The translations under genes were made by a program, and so were the position numbers. Positions 45,262 to 58,600 of a stretch of DNA of 64,000 nucleotides are shown here, one piece after another. The DNA comes from Rhyzopertha dominica (Eukaryota > Arthropoda > Insecta > Coleoptera > Bostrichidae): the NCBI GenBank assembly GCA_025024175.1, contig QCXZ01000137.1, positions 65,188,911 to 65,252,910 of the forward strand, given 5' to 3'. Under the pieces are notes generated by a model that saw nothing but the letters and a program-made list of their open reading frames with translations, searched no databases and was not told the DNA's origin. How positions within the stretch are numbered: position 1 is the first letter of the stretch; each line of letters starts with the position of its first letter.

Positions 45262-46056
45262 GGCAAAATCATCTTTATTAATCTTATTAGCTTGCTAGGT
45301 ACCTCGAATTTTTCCAAAACTCCATGCAGTTTCACTTTATCGTATGTTTACTTAAAATCTATAAATACTATTTCGGTGTGCTTTTGATGTTAATAACTTT
45401 TGGCTTGTATAACCCATAAGATANAGAGTTGGTCTACAATTTCCCTTCCTCCTCAAAAGCCACACTGATACTTTTCTACTATATCACCCATTATGTCCCC
45501 TGGTCTGTTTTTAATGCAAGTTGTCAATATTTTGTACCCAATAATAATATGCCTCTCTAGCTTTTTCACTCTTGCTTGTCTCATTTCTTATATATTGGAT
45601 ACAAAACAGCCTCTGAGTCCTTCTGAAGAAGCCGACAGTATGATCGGCGAAACGTCAAGAGCAAATACTACAACTACAACAATGGCATCAAACCAGGAAG
45701 AACTTTCTACGAGAGCCTCTCACTAGCCGCACGGTGCCTAGTTTTTCTTGTATCCAGAATTTCTTAATGACTTTATGAACCTGCTGCAGTAGATGTTCTC
45801 CGTCATTCTTAAACATTTCAGCTATAATATTATCGCATCCTGGACTCTTATTATTTTTCATGTCCCTGAAACTCTCCTTATTTGATTCTTGTGCGATGCT
45901 TCTTCCTCTACTCTATTGTTCAGCTTCCATTTGTTGCCCTTCCGTTGGTACATCACTGTTTAATAATTAATTAAAGTGCACAACAAATCTTTCTAGCATT
46001 TCATTCTCGTCTGCAGTCAGCCGCCCTCCTTTGCATTTCACAAACCAGGTTTTTTA
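45262..46056 (-). pseudogene. RTE-like LINE reverse transcriptase remnant
   Basis: Minus-strand translation from 46056 downward gives GGRLTADENEMLERFVVHFN, then KESFRDMKNNKSPGCDNI followed by IAEMFKN (the LKN-x-K-x-PG-x-D-x-I-x-AE block), GYKILTTCIKNR, IVEKYQCGF and GREIVDQL (the QCGF-R-x-GRST-x-DQ block), and near 45300-45400 VFIDFK and YDKVKLHGVLEKF. That order is RTE-clade reverse transcriptase. It is broken by stops and by a foreign tract of about 150 bp (about 45598-45745) that replaces the NYRGI region. An ambiguous base is at 45424. Confidence 0.75.
45623..45656 (+). ncRNA. isolated hammerhead-like motif, near-canonical cores
   Basis: CTGAAGA is followed by A, a 5-bp perfect stem GCCGA/TCGGC with an 8-nt loop, then GAAACGTC. 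The first core fits CUGANGA and the second fits GAAA followed by C-GUC. An extra A lies between core and stem. Stem III is a single C-G with no loop, as in the minimal motifs of Penelope-like elements that may need to act as dimers. Confidence 0.5.
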
Positions 46057-49000
46057 GATGAAACCCTTGCTTTTCATTCCTTATACCTAAATACAGTTTT
46101 TTTACTTATCTATTTTTAAAAGATAAATAATATAATATAAATAAAGATCGAACTATTCCTTCATTACATGTTCTATTCTTTTCTCTAGAGCACCGTTTTA
46201 AATTTTTTCCTTTCATTTGAGTATTTCCTCTTTGCATTTTCTGTTTTACTTTGAAGCATTTCTATTCATGATTGCTGTCTACATTCTAAAACCTTTTTAC
46301 AGTTATTATTTAACCACCCATTTCCTTTATATCCCATATTATTTACTGCACGCCTACAATGCTAACTACGTTACTTCCTTAAGCTTATTCCAATTTTCGT
46401 CCACGTCTTTGCTTCCTTGCAACTTCTTCAATTCTAATCACTAGCTATGAAATCTCCTACACACTTNAACTTGTATTTTCATTCTTCTTGTGTTTTTTTT
46501 TTGTTTAGGCATTTCTTGTGAAAGCTTAATACCTTACGNNATACTGGTCTGAATCGGCATCAGGACCTCTGTACCTTCTAATATTTTTGATGTTTTTTTG
46601 ATACAGTAGAAGTACATACGTAAGAAGGCCATTTACACAAAATAAGTTTATATTATTCAATATTTTCTGTTTATGTCTTATTTAATTAATTACTTTAATG
46701 TGAACGAAAAGAGTGAAATGTTGTTTACTAATCAAATCAAATTATTGATACAAATGGTATACACAAGTTTTGATCAAATTTTAACTGATGGTGGCGAACA
46801 CTTTCGGTTTAATTTTTTTGACACATTTGACACACTAATAAACACACGTATACGAATACGAGTAGGTATTATGATTTAATTATCTAAAGTAAAAAAGTAC
46901 TATATGTTACATGCAAAGAACTAATAAAACTAAAATGATTGGTTCCCGAGCATCTGCTGATGACCCCAGTATAAGATAACATTGAATGCTTGTTCGTTGG
47001 TAGCAGAGGCAACTTTATCACACAAATATTATCTAGTTTGATACCTTGTGTTAGTGATAGTTGTACTTACATATCGCTCTCTTTAATCGAAGCCTATTAT
47101 GAGAGCAACGGGAGATTAGAAACAAACAGCGTCTAGCAAAGTTAACAATATAATTGATCTGAACACATACAAAGTTCGGGTGATATACTGCCGCTCTTAA
47201 CGATAGATCCATTATACATTATTACATTATCCCGCTTTAACAAAAAACCTTATGCAACCACAATACTCGCACCCAATCCATGCATCGTCGATTGTACAAC
47301 TATTGGTCATATCAGGATAATTCCATGGTGACTGTAAGTAAGTCGTCGCTCCTTTACGCTCTTGCTGAATCTCCGAAGTGCTATGCCTTTCTTACAGTGG
47401 CCTCAGTGTTCGTCGGCTGCAAAATAAGGTAGGCGCTACCCATACATAATCGCTAATAGGGAAAGCAGCCCAAATAATAATATTTATTTAAATCACTGAT
47501 TACAAGTATAACGCAGCTTAGATATTGGCACCTAAAGATATTAAAATAAGCGATTTATTGTTTGTAAGTGTGTGTGAATTTTCTCGAGTGTCAAAAAAAT
47601 CTTGGTTCTCTAAATCCATTAGGCATTAGGTTAACTTTTTAGATGTAGGATACTATCGTAACCTTCATTTGTACATAAAAATTAGATGTTTGCTCAAGAA
47701 GATGATGGGTTTCATCGAACGCAAGCAATGAGTTTCCCACAATGAAGAAGTTTATATACAAGTAGGTACAATTTTACCGCTCTCCTTTTCCTCACGTTGG
47801 AATTACAAGTTATTGCTAAACTAGTCTCTACAGTGTCTGTCGGGTTAAACATTTTAATAAGTGATGTCAAAAAGAAAAAAATGCCAATAGAAACACGAAT
47901 AACAATCCTAACTCCACATTAAGTAATGAATTGATGCAACTTCAGATTGATAATAATTATAACAATTATAACAGCAAAAGAATATATATTTGATAGGAAA
48001 TTAAATCCTCTACAGTGTCTCAACATTTATGTGAAATATTAGAATAAAGGTTGATAGCATTAATTTGCCGTATGCGGAATAGGTTGTATTAGTAAAGTAA
48101 ATAGCACTTATTTTTTCGCGAGCTACTATACGTTTTTAAAGACTTTAGATATTCCAAGCAAATACTTTTAATCCCTCCAAACTTCAATATTCCTGGACCT
48201 AGATATTTTTTATTAAGGGTAGAAGTATTATGGAATTTGTTTCGCGTGGGTCAAACAAAATTGTCAAACAACTCGCGGGTCAATTACACAAAGATGATTT
48301 ACCCCAAGTAGACTTGTTCTCTCGTAAGAATATATTTTGTTAAAACACTTATCATTTAAGATGGTAAACTTCGAAAACATGAAGAAGTCAAAACCTAAGT
48401 ATGCAATTTCATTAGTTTGAGGACAAAGTCAGAGTCATTATGAAATATGTTGAATGCATCCACTGCAATGGGCGTTAAAAGGAGCAACATAAAATAAATA
48501 ACTAGATAATTTAGTAATTTTAATAGGTCAAGTCACCTTATTCTTTCAAAAAACTTTAGCAGGAAGGTCCGCAAAATTTTGTATAAAACGTAAAATGGTA
48601 AACGCTTTTTTAACATAACAAAATTTTTGTCATCCATTGCTAAAAGTAAGCTACAATAAATTCTAAACCGGTTACACCAACGATTTTAGCGCCTTTTCGT
48701 GATAATTTTTGACTCGTGAACCTTTTACAGCAATACTCAATAGTGCCTACAGACAGATGACCTTGTATCAAACAAATGCTACTAGGCTTCTGATGTCGAA
48801 GGTCAAATATTAATTACGTCAATTATGAAAAAAATGCATGTTTCAAAAGATGGATCATGTAGAACCTGTAAAAAGGTTGTATTAAAAAGAGATTACCTTA
48901 CCGTATTGTGTTGGAAGAAGAGCAGAATTGTTGCTGTACATCAAAGAGTAGTCACTTGAGCTCAAGCAACACAACATAAAATAGATCCATTGGAACAATC

Positions 49001-52000
49001 CAAGCATGCATGTTCGGAGTAACTTATTGGCATCATGGCCTATGAATTATTTATCAAACAGAATTTATTGTTATCAAGGTATTTAAATCTGTATAACAGA
49101 AAAATAGAAAATGAAAATTTCCAAAAGCTTGATTTGAAAACATGAATAATCAAAGGAGTTAAGATCCTAACATATGGAATCAAACACTATCAACTAAGGA
49201 ACTACAAAGCAGTGCTACAGTTTTCCGACCTACCTACTAAACAAATGCCGCTAGCTTAGTAACATTTTATACACTATGATGCCCTTGTACCTTACCAATC
49301 TAATACGGAACTCGCTTGGTCAGACCTGATTGAAATGCTAAAGGTCCGCACTTTGAAACGGTCATGGCTCTGCTTAGCAGAAGCTTAAGCAAGCCGCGGA
49401 GATTGATCGTGCTTTTGAATAGCCACTAGTTAAGTTAAATAGATATACCGCCAGCATGATAGATGTTGCCAGTTATGAATGGCTAGAGAGATAACCGTAG
49501 CAGTTTCTAACTAAAGCGCCACGAAGTTCCACTACGTTTTTCTCAAGCAAGTCCGAAGCTCCGTGCTGCGAAACTTATTGCTATATATCATGGCGTAATA
49601 ACCAACTGCTTGACGATTATGCTCACCATTAAACGGATTTTGAACGATTGTATGTAGGTCTCTTTGGGGATATAGGGCTTACATGGAGCATATTGGGAAA
49701 CAGTTTTGCTGGAAAAGGGCCGCAGTAAAATCAATTGATATTGAACAAAGCTAAATCTCACAAGTTTATGACGTAATTTGAACATATATATATTAGCCGT
49801 GATAAAGATTTGTCAAGCTTATTACAAAAAATTACTGCATGTAATTAACAATGTGAATAAAAGATCTCAGTATATTTTTTAAATTATTATGATACATTTA
49901 TTTGATATTATATGCCTTGGTAATCGTATTGTCTTTTTTATACTAGCTATTATAGTATCGTTTAAAACTAATTACTGAAACCATTGAGTTAGTACGAAAA
50001 TCTCCCCGATGATGATGCAGTATAGAAATAATTAAGAGGCTGATACTTTTTAACGTCTCCACTTGATCAAAAAGAAATACGTAATAAAAGGGACAAGGAT
50101 TTCAAGATTTTATGAAAGCTTTCTATCTTTTTTATTCTTGGTTTTCTGTTGACTTTTTGATTTTTCTAGAATCCAGTTTTTAGTGTTAGGATGTCCTCGA
50201 AATACACCGACAACGTTTAATAGGTAATAGAGAACGTGCTTTTAAAAACTTTTTGCAAATAAAGAAAATGTTTTTTATATGCAGGATGTTAAGTTAAAAA
50301 ATATTTTTTAGAATTATTCCAGATCTATAAAAGTTACCAACTTNACATTTGGTGGGAATAAATACGACATAAATTACAATAAAAACAAGTTACCTGGAAT
50401 TCTTTAAAGCACCAGCGGCGTGCTCTGGAGTAACGCAGACCCTCGTTTTTTAATAGAACTTTTAGGCATTTGGATTTTTAAACAAAACTAAAAGTGTTTT
50501 ACAATATTCAATCAGTTCTAAGGAAAACATGTCTGTTTGATGTTTACAGCAAACCAACTACCTAGTTCTTAAAAATGTATGTTTTTTGAAAAACACGGGG
50601 CACCATTATTTCGTGAAATCATAAAATTGTCATTGCCACCGACAACGCTTGACAGGTGATGGAAAATGCGATTTAAAAAATGTATGAATTTTAGATTTCT
50701 CTATATGAGAAAGTCTCAAACACCTTGTTTATTCCGAACATCTCAATCGCTTTTATTACACTGTTTATAATATTAAGTGGACTTCAAGGTGAGCAACTAA
50801 ATTGCACTTGTAAACATAAGTATTAAACTGAGGGTACATAGGTCATACTAATCTTACTACTGCATGATAACTATGCTTATTATGTTGGTGTACGTCCAGA
50901 GCAACTATAACAGACGCTACGACTTGATTTAGCGAATTGGACGCCATCAGAAAACTGGCAGACAAGCGGAAAATTACTTGTCTTTATTTCCAGCCCTAAT
51001 GAAAAATTCATCTCACTTTATGACAATACAAGACTGTGTAAGCCTCCCGTGCATTTCCATTTATTAAGAAAGTTTCAGATGTTTATACACTCTGAACAGA
51101 GGAACAATCAATCATCTTTACTTTCCCATCAGTCAGTCAAGTCAGTTTATACTCAGGCATAACGAACCACATCAAGCCACGTTCCGAGGGAAAAAGGAAA
51201 AAAAGCTCCCTAGCAACTTGGAGTTGTTGTTAAACGTACCCCGATATTGATAGATGAGTGGTTTTGCTCAGGACAGCAGTTTATTTATATTTCAAGTAGT
51301 ACTTCATGCCACAGTTACGAATTCTCGAAATTCACTAGGCTCTCAGGCACTAAATTAATTTGTACGCCCCACGAACGTCGATTCTTTAAATAATTTATCA
51401 GAGCCGCCTGCTGCAGGAAATAAGCAATTGTGTCACGTAGGCAATATCTCTTTGGAGGGCATATATCTTGATTTAGGTGAACGCGCAAACAAATGAAGCC
51501 GGATTAAATTATCCGGCATACGTAGCAACGTTTGCTAGGGCAACCCCTGAAAGTTAGTAGAAATATAATAGGGTCGTACCGCCGCATTATTCTACATGGT
51601 TGCCTAAAGTTGAGAAACGGATTTAAAATTTGGTTTTCAAACGTTTCAAATTGTTTTCTCTCGTATCGGTGAAAAATATTTATATATAATTTACAATCCC
51701 CAAGTCATAAGTAAAGATTTCCTCCATTAGTTGAAAAATTGCACATCATTCTAAGAGATATATGATAGACTACTTTTTGAGAATAACGTTTGTGGTATTC
51801 ATTTTTCTTGCCAGAAACAATGCCTGTTAATGGGTAATCTCGAGAAGCTGAGTTAGGGTAACAATAGAGATGCAAAACTCAAGTATACAGCTGCCTTGAA
51901 CATTTATTTGTACTTAAGGTTTGACTTTCTACAATTTATTAGTTATTATCTCTAGCTTTGCTGAGAAAAACAACAGAATTATAAACGTTTAAAGATTTAA

Positions 52001-52312
52001 AGCATTTGATGACACTGTAATTTAAAAATTTCTACAAAATGTTAATATATGTAAAAGGAAAGAATATTACTTCATTTAATAGGGCTCCAGCAGCAATAAT
52101 CTCATATACTAAATTAATTTACATTTAAAGCCCCTAAGTACCTAAATATTCTTTCGTTGCCCTAGATAACATATGGAACAAGTACCTAGTTTGTATTGTA
52201 GAATTTGTCTAAGTGAGCATATTAAAATGCAAATCAAAGTTTCAACGAACGAACGAAACAGGGCACCTTGGCTTACAGAAAAATGGTTGTTTTTGATGAA
52301 ATGATGATAAAA
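46057..52312. other. long AT-rich stretch, no gene recognised
   Basis: I found no coding family or RNA gene. A ~45-bp word occurs twice as a direct repeat at about 50203-50250 and 50638-50685 (CGACAACG, then AGGT, GAAAA and TTTAAAAA), suggesting remnants of an unknown element. Ambiguous bases are at 46466, 46539-46540 and 50344. Confidence 0.45.
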
Positions 52313-52657
52313 TTAAAGACTGATCTTTTAAAATGCATGTCTATGCTGTGCTGTCTGCACCGCAACCAACTGCAGATAGATCTATTTCGCTATCATTATA
52401 GCTAATCAGTGCAGTGTAGGTCTAGTGCAGACAGCACGGCATAGACCTGGTTTTGCCTATATATCAAAGGCTTGGTGTGATGTAAGTAAGAATTTAGATG
52501 ACAAGCCTTTGGTATATAGGCAAAACCAGTTCTATGCCGTGCTGTCTGCACTAGACCTAAACTGCACTGATGAGCTATAATGATAGCGAAATAGATCTAT
52601 CTACAGTTGGTTGCGGTGCAGACAGCACAACATGCATTTAAAAAGATCAGTCTTTAA
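52313..52657. mobile_element. foldback element with ~155-bp inverted arms and TTAA ends
   Basis: Two almost perfect inverted arms (about 52317-52475 and 52497-52653) are separated by a spacer of about 25-30 bases. The tips are AGACTGATC, with TTAA on each side (52313-52316 and 52654-52657). TTAA duplications are made by piggyBac-type and Kolobok-type transposases. The element has no coding capacity, so it is a MITE that would fold into a long hairpin. Confidence 0.78.
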
Positions 52658-53379
52658 AAAAGTCTGAAAAGCTGCGGCAGTTGGGAATATTAACAAAGCT
52701 CTTCAAAATATGGTCAATTCTGCCATTATCTGTGATTATTTCCTTCACCTATCAAAATGAAGCTTTGGCAAATCACAATTATTAGGCTTTTTGGAATACA
52801 TGACTTTCGAAGTACCTGTTAAAACGGTGCAGCTTCTAACGCGCTGTCATAGAAATCTCATTACTTAATGCCAACGTCAGTCACTAGAGCTGGGATATTT
52901 GATTCAATTCAAATCGTTCAATCAATCCCATAGATTTGGATCATTCAAGTCATTCAAGAGTATTATAGAGAACGAGTTACCGAGTTGTTAGAACAGTCAA
53001 CCACGACGCTGATTCATGAGCTTTGGAGCTGAATCAAACCAATCAACGCATGAGTCATGAACGACCTAATTCTATCAGCCATGCGTCCGTTTCCACGGTT
53101 TCGTAAGCGCGTCGCCTGCGCGTGCTGGGTGCCCCCTGGAAGCCATGTTGGATGACGTAATCTAATCGAAGTTACGATTAAAAATAGTCAATCAGACGCT
53201 GACTACTATTATAAATCGAATATTAGGATTGATTATTTTAATGGGTACCTCAAATCAAGTACAGTGTTATGTCAAATTAATAAAAATGTCAGAGACAAAA
53301 CTATGCAGTCGATTTGACGTAAAGATCGCAAATCTATTCTAAAATTTGATTCAGAAAATGGTCCTAACAAATACAACGC

Positions 53380-53520
53380 GATCTTGATAAATTAGCGACT
53401 ATTTACATTGTCTCAATTTTTTCTTAAGTGCAGTGCTCTAAAATTTGACTCGACCAAATAAGCATTAATGGTTCTAGACAGAACTAGTCCAATGTAAATA
53501 GTCGACTATTTATCAATATC
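53380..53520. repeat. 141-bp inverted repeat with ~31-bp arms
   Basis: GATCTTGATAAATTAGCGAC...TACATTG at 53380-53410 is mirrored by 53490-53520 with few mismatches. This may be a small MITE. No coding potential. Confidence 0.55.
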
Positions 53521-54167
53521 TTGTTACATTACCGTTGAAAAGGAGGCGTATATATCGCACAAAATTTTTATCTGTCATGGTGCGTAATATCTACAGTCAG
53601 GTACATGCACAAAGTATTACTTTCGGATATAAAAGTCTAGTACCTGAAAACTTTTACTCCGAACAATCTTTAACTGCATAAAAATAAAAATTGAAAACGT
53701 TATGACTATTGGCATCGCATAAGCTAAGTTGAAACCAAGGACACTAGTCGAGCGCTTGGACCAAACCGCAAAACTGCTAAATTTGACTTTAAATTGCGTA
53801 AACATCGCTATAGATTTTGCCACAAAAATTTAATGTTTTGGTACATTAGACGTTGCTAGAGTTTTGTATGATGTCCAATATTCAACTAATTAGAAAAGTA
53901 TTTAAAAATTGTGCGTTAAAGTGACTGCATTTTAGGGAAAGGTATTAAATATCTACGCAATTCATGTGAAACTAGGCTTCGTAGGATACCAGTATAGGAC
54001 CATCTCTTTGCGAAAAAGAGTGTGGTTGAAGAGGATATGCTTTTTGAGAGCGTGATCTGTAAACAAAGATGCCTCAAGAGCATAAATATATTTTTTAATA
54101 CCCCTATGAAAGATTTTAGAAAAGAATACACTGTAAATACAAGTCCTGGTAACAATGTAAGGATATT

Positions 54168-54590
54168 CTGCTGTTAGTAACGGTGTCTAATGCTAAGGAC
54201 CTTAAAGATATTGGACCTATTAGTCTATTGTCGGTTGCTTCAAAAGTTTGTAAGAAGGTTATTGCTGAGCAGCCGAATGCACAACTTGAGAGATAGTGTT
54301 TGCCTTCGGGTTAGTCGGGTTCTAGGAAAAAGCATAGCATACTAACAGATGATTTTTTAAATGCCTTTTACAATAACAAATTGTATATTTTGGTATTCTT
54401 GGATATCCAAATCATTCGATACAACTAATTATGAGCTCCTTTTTGCTGTACTGTATTGGTACTGGTATTTCGGCATTAAAATATTTACATATTACCTTTC
54501 AAACAGAATTCGATCTGTAACTTTGAATGGGAGCATGGTGTGTCCCACATGGCTCTATATCAAGGCAATACAGTTTACTGCATAAAATTC
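54168..54590 (+). pseudogene. Jockey/CR1-like LINE reverse transcriptase remnant
   Basis: Translation gives VSNAKDLKDIGPISLLSVAS followed by KVCKKVI (the NP-x-x-LKD-x-RPIS-LLP-x-x-SK block), SGSRKKHSILTDDFLNAFY (the GFRKGHST-x-T block), LYILVFLDIQ (LV-x-LD-x-SKAFD) and, at 54485, YLSNRIRSVTLNG before a degraded QGSILGP box. Frames change several times, with stops after AQLER and later. It is probably the same general family as the LINE split at 20.2/43.8 kb, but an independent and shorter copy. Confidence 0.72.
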
Positions 54591-55475
54591 GTAAATGAAT
54601 AAATCAATTTAAAAATAAATTTTTTATACACATGTTATTCAGCCACTTAATTTTTTGCGCCGAACAATTCACTAGAGTTCGACCAATGCCAGAAGTTTCT
54701 GCCATAAAATAGTGCAATTATATTATGCGCAAGCTACACTAAACCCTCGGCTCAAGACTGGAAAGATCCGTTCTTACTTATTGCATAGTCGCCTAGAATT
54801 CCTAAAGCATATCACAGTGACATATGTTACCGTGCTACCACCCCGCAACTTTTAATTTACCGCACAGGTCAAAAGTTATTTCCAATCCCCACACTAGTAT
54901 CATTGACATCAGCTTTCCATTTTCCCAATAATGCCCCCACGGCCGTGGCCCATAATTGGTTCTGCACTTTGTACAGGAAAATGAAGGACCACTTCTAATA
55001 TCAATTAATTCGGCTGCCCTTCTCTCTAACCCGGGGACCATGCGTTGTTTACGATCGCGTTAGAATGACTTGCCCAAGGGCCAGCTGCTTTCATTCTAGG
55101 GGTGACTCATACACAGGGTGAAATTTGGGGTGATCAGTACGTACGGGTAGTTTGCTTCATTTACGTAATATAAATGAACTAAACTGGGACCATGTTGATT
55201 ATGTAATTATTTAAATTGTGTGATTTAAGTTGTGGTAAGTTTATACAATAATAATTCGCAGAGCTGAAAATTGGTAAGGTTTTAGGTACACTAGTGCAAT
55301 TAACGTGTCAAAAATCGAACGTCTGCTAGAAAATGGATTCCATGGCAAAGGTCATAAGTATCGTCTTTTCCATATTTTTCTCACAATCGCCTGGAAAACT
55401 ATACAACATATCATCGGAAATTTCATATAATTTAATATCATGTGCCAATTGTCAAGGCCAGTCTTGTTCCAATGA
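54591..55475. other. DNA without a recognisable gene
   Basis: No supported gene. A 68-codon minus frame at 54835-55041 has no motif I know. Confidence 0.4.
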
Positions 55476-55646
55476 TTAATTAATGATGAATCTAATCTAA
55501 CAGACGATGATTCTTATGATATTAATGAGGAAACAACTGATGCATTTTTCTTGGAATTTATAGATGCCCAGCAACAGAAAGAAGAGGAAGAAGAAAGCGA
55601 AGAGATTACTGTTGAAGTAGCACTTGAAGATTATCAGTTAGACTAA
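55476..55646 (+). pseudogene. acidic C-terminal coding tail of an unknown protein
   Basis: A 56-codon open stretch ends at a TAA (55644-55646). It is strikingly acidic: TDDDSYDINEETTDAF, then QQQKEEEEESEE and VALEDYQLD. Its amino-acid composition looks coding rather than random for AT-rich DNA. An AATAAA word lies about 25 nt after the stop. There is no upstream ATG in frame and a stop precedes it, so it would be a last exon or the remnant of a transposase or host gene. I do not recognise the family. Confidence 0.3.
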
Positions 55647-55679
55647 AATATATTCCACTTTAATCACTGCTAATAAAAC

Positions 55680-58600
55680 CATTTTTTAATTAATAAGAAT
55701 GCTATCTAATAAAACTGCATCTTAATAGATCAACCAAGGAAACCACGTTAAAACAAATTCTTTGAATATACTACCTCACAGGTGTAGAATAGGCCGGCTT
55801 TCTCAACTTTAAGGTATATTCAGAGTTTTTGAATATTATGCGAACGGCAAGTGAACATAGCTTTAAATGCATATAACGTGCTTTGAACAGTTTATTTGGT
55901 GCAGTTTGTTACATTTTAACATTACTTTTAAACTTGAAAAATTCCCGCTTAAAACAGCCTCTTGCGATTGCGTAGTCGGGTGACGTCATTTATCGTATAT
56001 GTTAATTTCGAAAAAAAAAATTGGGTTAATATGTGTACATTATAATCGGTCCTAGCAATTACAAAATAGAATTAGCATCAAACACATTGTAAAATAAATG
56101 CAAAAGATACCGTCAAATCAATAACAAAAACATCTGAAATAAGGTTTGACAGATGTCAAAAATGAGTGGTTATAGGTCTGTTTCTATTACCGACTTAAAT
56201 TGCATGATTTTAGACATTTTTCAAATAAACATATTACTTAATTCATACGCAAGTATGATTCATTGTAGTGGTACTATATCTATTTATATGTTATATTCTG
56301 TATACATAAAACAAACCAGTTGCATGATCTACAACTATTTTCTGACCTATTTCTATGATAACACGTTTACGAGCAAAATGCAAAAAAAAAACAATGCTCC
56401 TTACCTTTCACTTTGCATACATTTTTGGCAGACGTAGGATTAGTGAAGATTTTTTATATTTTGTTTGCAATAGTGTGCCAATTTTCATCTATGGGAGTTC
56501 TTGAAAATTTAAATACCTATTTTGACTGGACTAAGAGCAAATGCACCCGCGTAATTTAGCTGTCTTAGCTTCATGAGCCCAAACAAGGACGAACTTTGGG
56601 TCTTGTGAGCTGAATAGATTGGCCCGAGCCAATGTTGTTTAATTATATTATAACACAGTTGTCGTACCATTAATGAAATCCAATTTGTGCAATATTTAGC
56701 ACATTATCTATGTTGAACTATTACTACTATAACATAAATTTACCGGTCATCTCCTTGGTTGTTCATTAATGCAAGGGAATATTCTGCAGTTTCCACAAAG
56801 TGGGTCAATCTTTGCCAAGGCAGACCGATATTGAAAGGCTCAGCTCTAAGTTTTCCAGGAGGGTGCTGATTACCCCTCTGGCACCCTTATTATTTTAAAA
56901 CGCTTACTCACTACGAAAATGCATTAGCCCGCGGCGTCTCCCTAAAAACATACATTTTCATTTACGTCAAGTCTGCATAAATCTAAATAGGATGTGCTAA
57001 ATCCCATTTCACCACTTAGCGCGAGTACCTAGATAATTTCTCATTGTGTACATTAGGGTGGAACGGATACAGTTCGCAACCCCACGCTGTGGGGGCTGCT
57101 GCTGATCTTTGCGGCGAGTGAACGTGCGTCCGCGAAGAAAGTACATAATAGCTTGTCAGCTTCAAGCACTGTCAATAATAACGATGCAAGCCTGTTGGAG
57201 ACGTGCTAATAGCAGGGCTTTTTTGTTCTGTAGCTTTTGTTGTCCGTCAGTATATTCAGTGCTGACAATATGTCACTAATGTGAATGACTACTTCTCGGC
57301 AGATGTGTTTTATCCTAATACGTCATCACAGACATGGATTTTTTTATATTAGGCATGGTAAATTTCGTGGCCAAACTACTAATTTTGATACTTGGTATTG
57401 GCGACTGAACTCATATTGAGAAATTAGTGAGAATCATAATTATTCTGCGCCTAACGGGCATAGAAATAAGAACTTCGGTGTTCATTGGAGTAAAATAAAA
57501 ATACCATTAAAGAACAGTTGATCTAATAAAACAATACGCATGCACTAATGTGTCTGATGAGACTCCATCAGATAATCGATTTCCACCTGAGATGTCTCAA
57601 TCTGTGGAGCACGAGCTATACATCCTGACATGTTTGACAGATCAGAAGATTGTAGTGGACCAAACAACAAGAAGTATTACTAGTTGTTCTTATTTCTGTA
57701 TTAGACAGTATTTCAATCACTTCCAGTATTAGTTTTAACTTTCATGATATATTATATTTCCTGCTAACACCGCATCTGAAGTGTTTTTTTTATGCTTTGC
57801 CATTTGTATCTTTGGCGGTGCTTGTGTGCATGGATTGTTTTCTGTTCCAAATTTTGACTCATATCGTTTATTTATTATTTTATACTGTTTTTACCGGAAG
57901 CTGTTCTATGTGGGAAGCACTTGTGTTCGCGAATGATTTCTAAATGATTTTTTTTAAGTTGGAAACGTAAGTTATATTTTTATTAATCATTGTTCAAGTT
58001 CTTGAACTTATAACAATGTTAGAATGTTACCGGCTAGCTTTTGGAATTTCTAATCTACAATCTATCCTGTCTAACTCAGAATAACCACTGATATATTAAA
58101 TGTTATTGTTTTTCATTAATATCAAAGAAGTCTATATTTTATCCAAATCAAGAACTATTCTGGCCATTATATTAGAAGATTCAAAATTTTTACTTTCCGT
58201 TAGCTCTTATTAATACTACTACTCTATCTTATATTAAATGAAGAACAATAAATTAAATCTGCTTAAAGCAAGTAACCGTTATCAACATCCGATACATCTT
58301 TGAAAAACTACTTCTGACGTGCAAATTTTCGGTCATAGTCATGACCTTATACGAGGATCAAGTCATAATTCCTGCACATATCAAGCTGGTGCTGAACTGG
58401 CGATGGTAAAAACATAGATAAAGACAAGACAAATAGATTGGAATCTCTCAGTGGTGGGGGGTGACCATACGGATTAGTTTGGCCTAGTGACACGGCTGAG
58501 TTTTGGCGCTAGCATCTGCTTACAATACAGTGACTTTATAAAGTCACTGTACTTGTATTTACAGTTGGCGGTTTTGTTCTTTGACAGTAGCATCAGGACC

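Noticed and set aside
52860..53160. hAT-type MITE suggested by the word CTAGAGCTGGGATATTTG
   Set aside because: I found no inverted partner and no 8-bp duplication.
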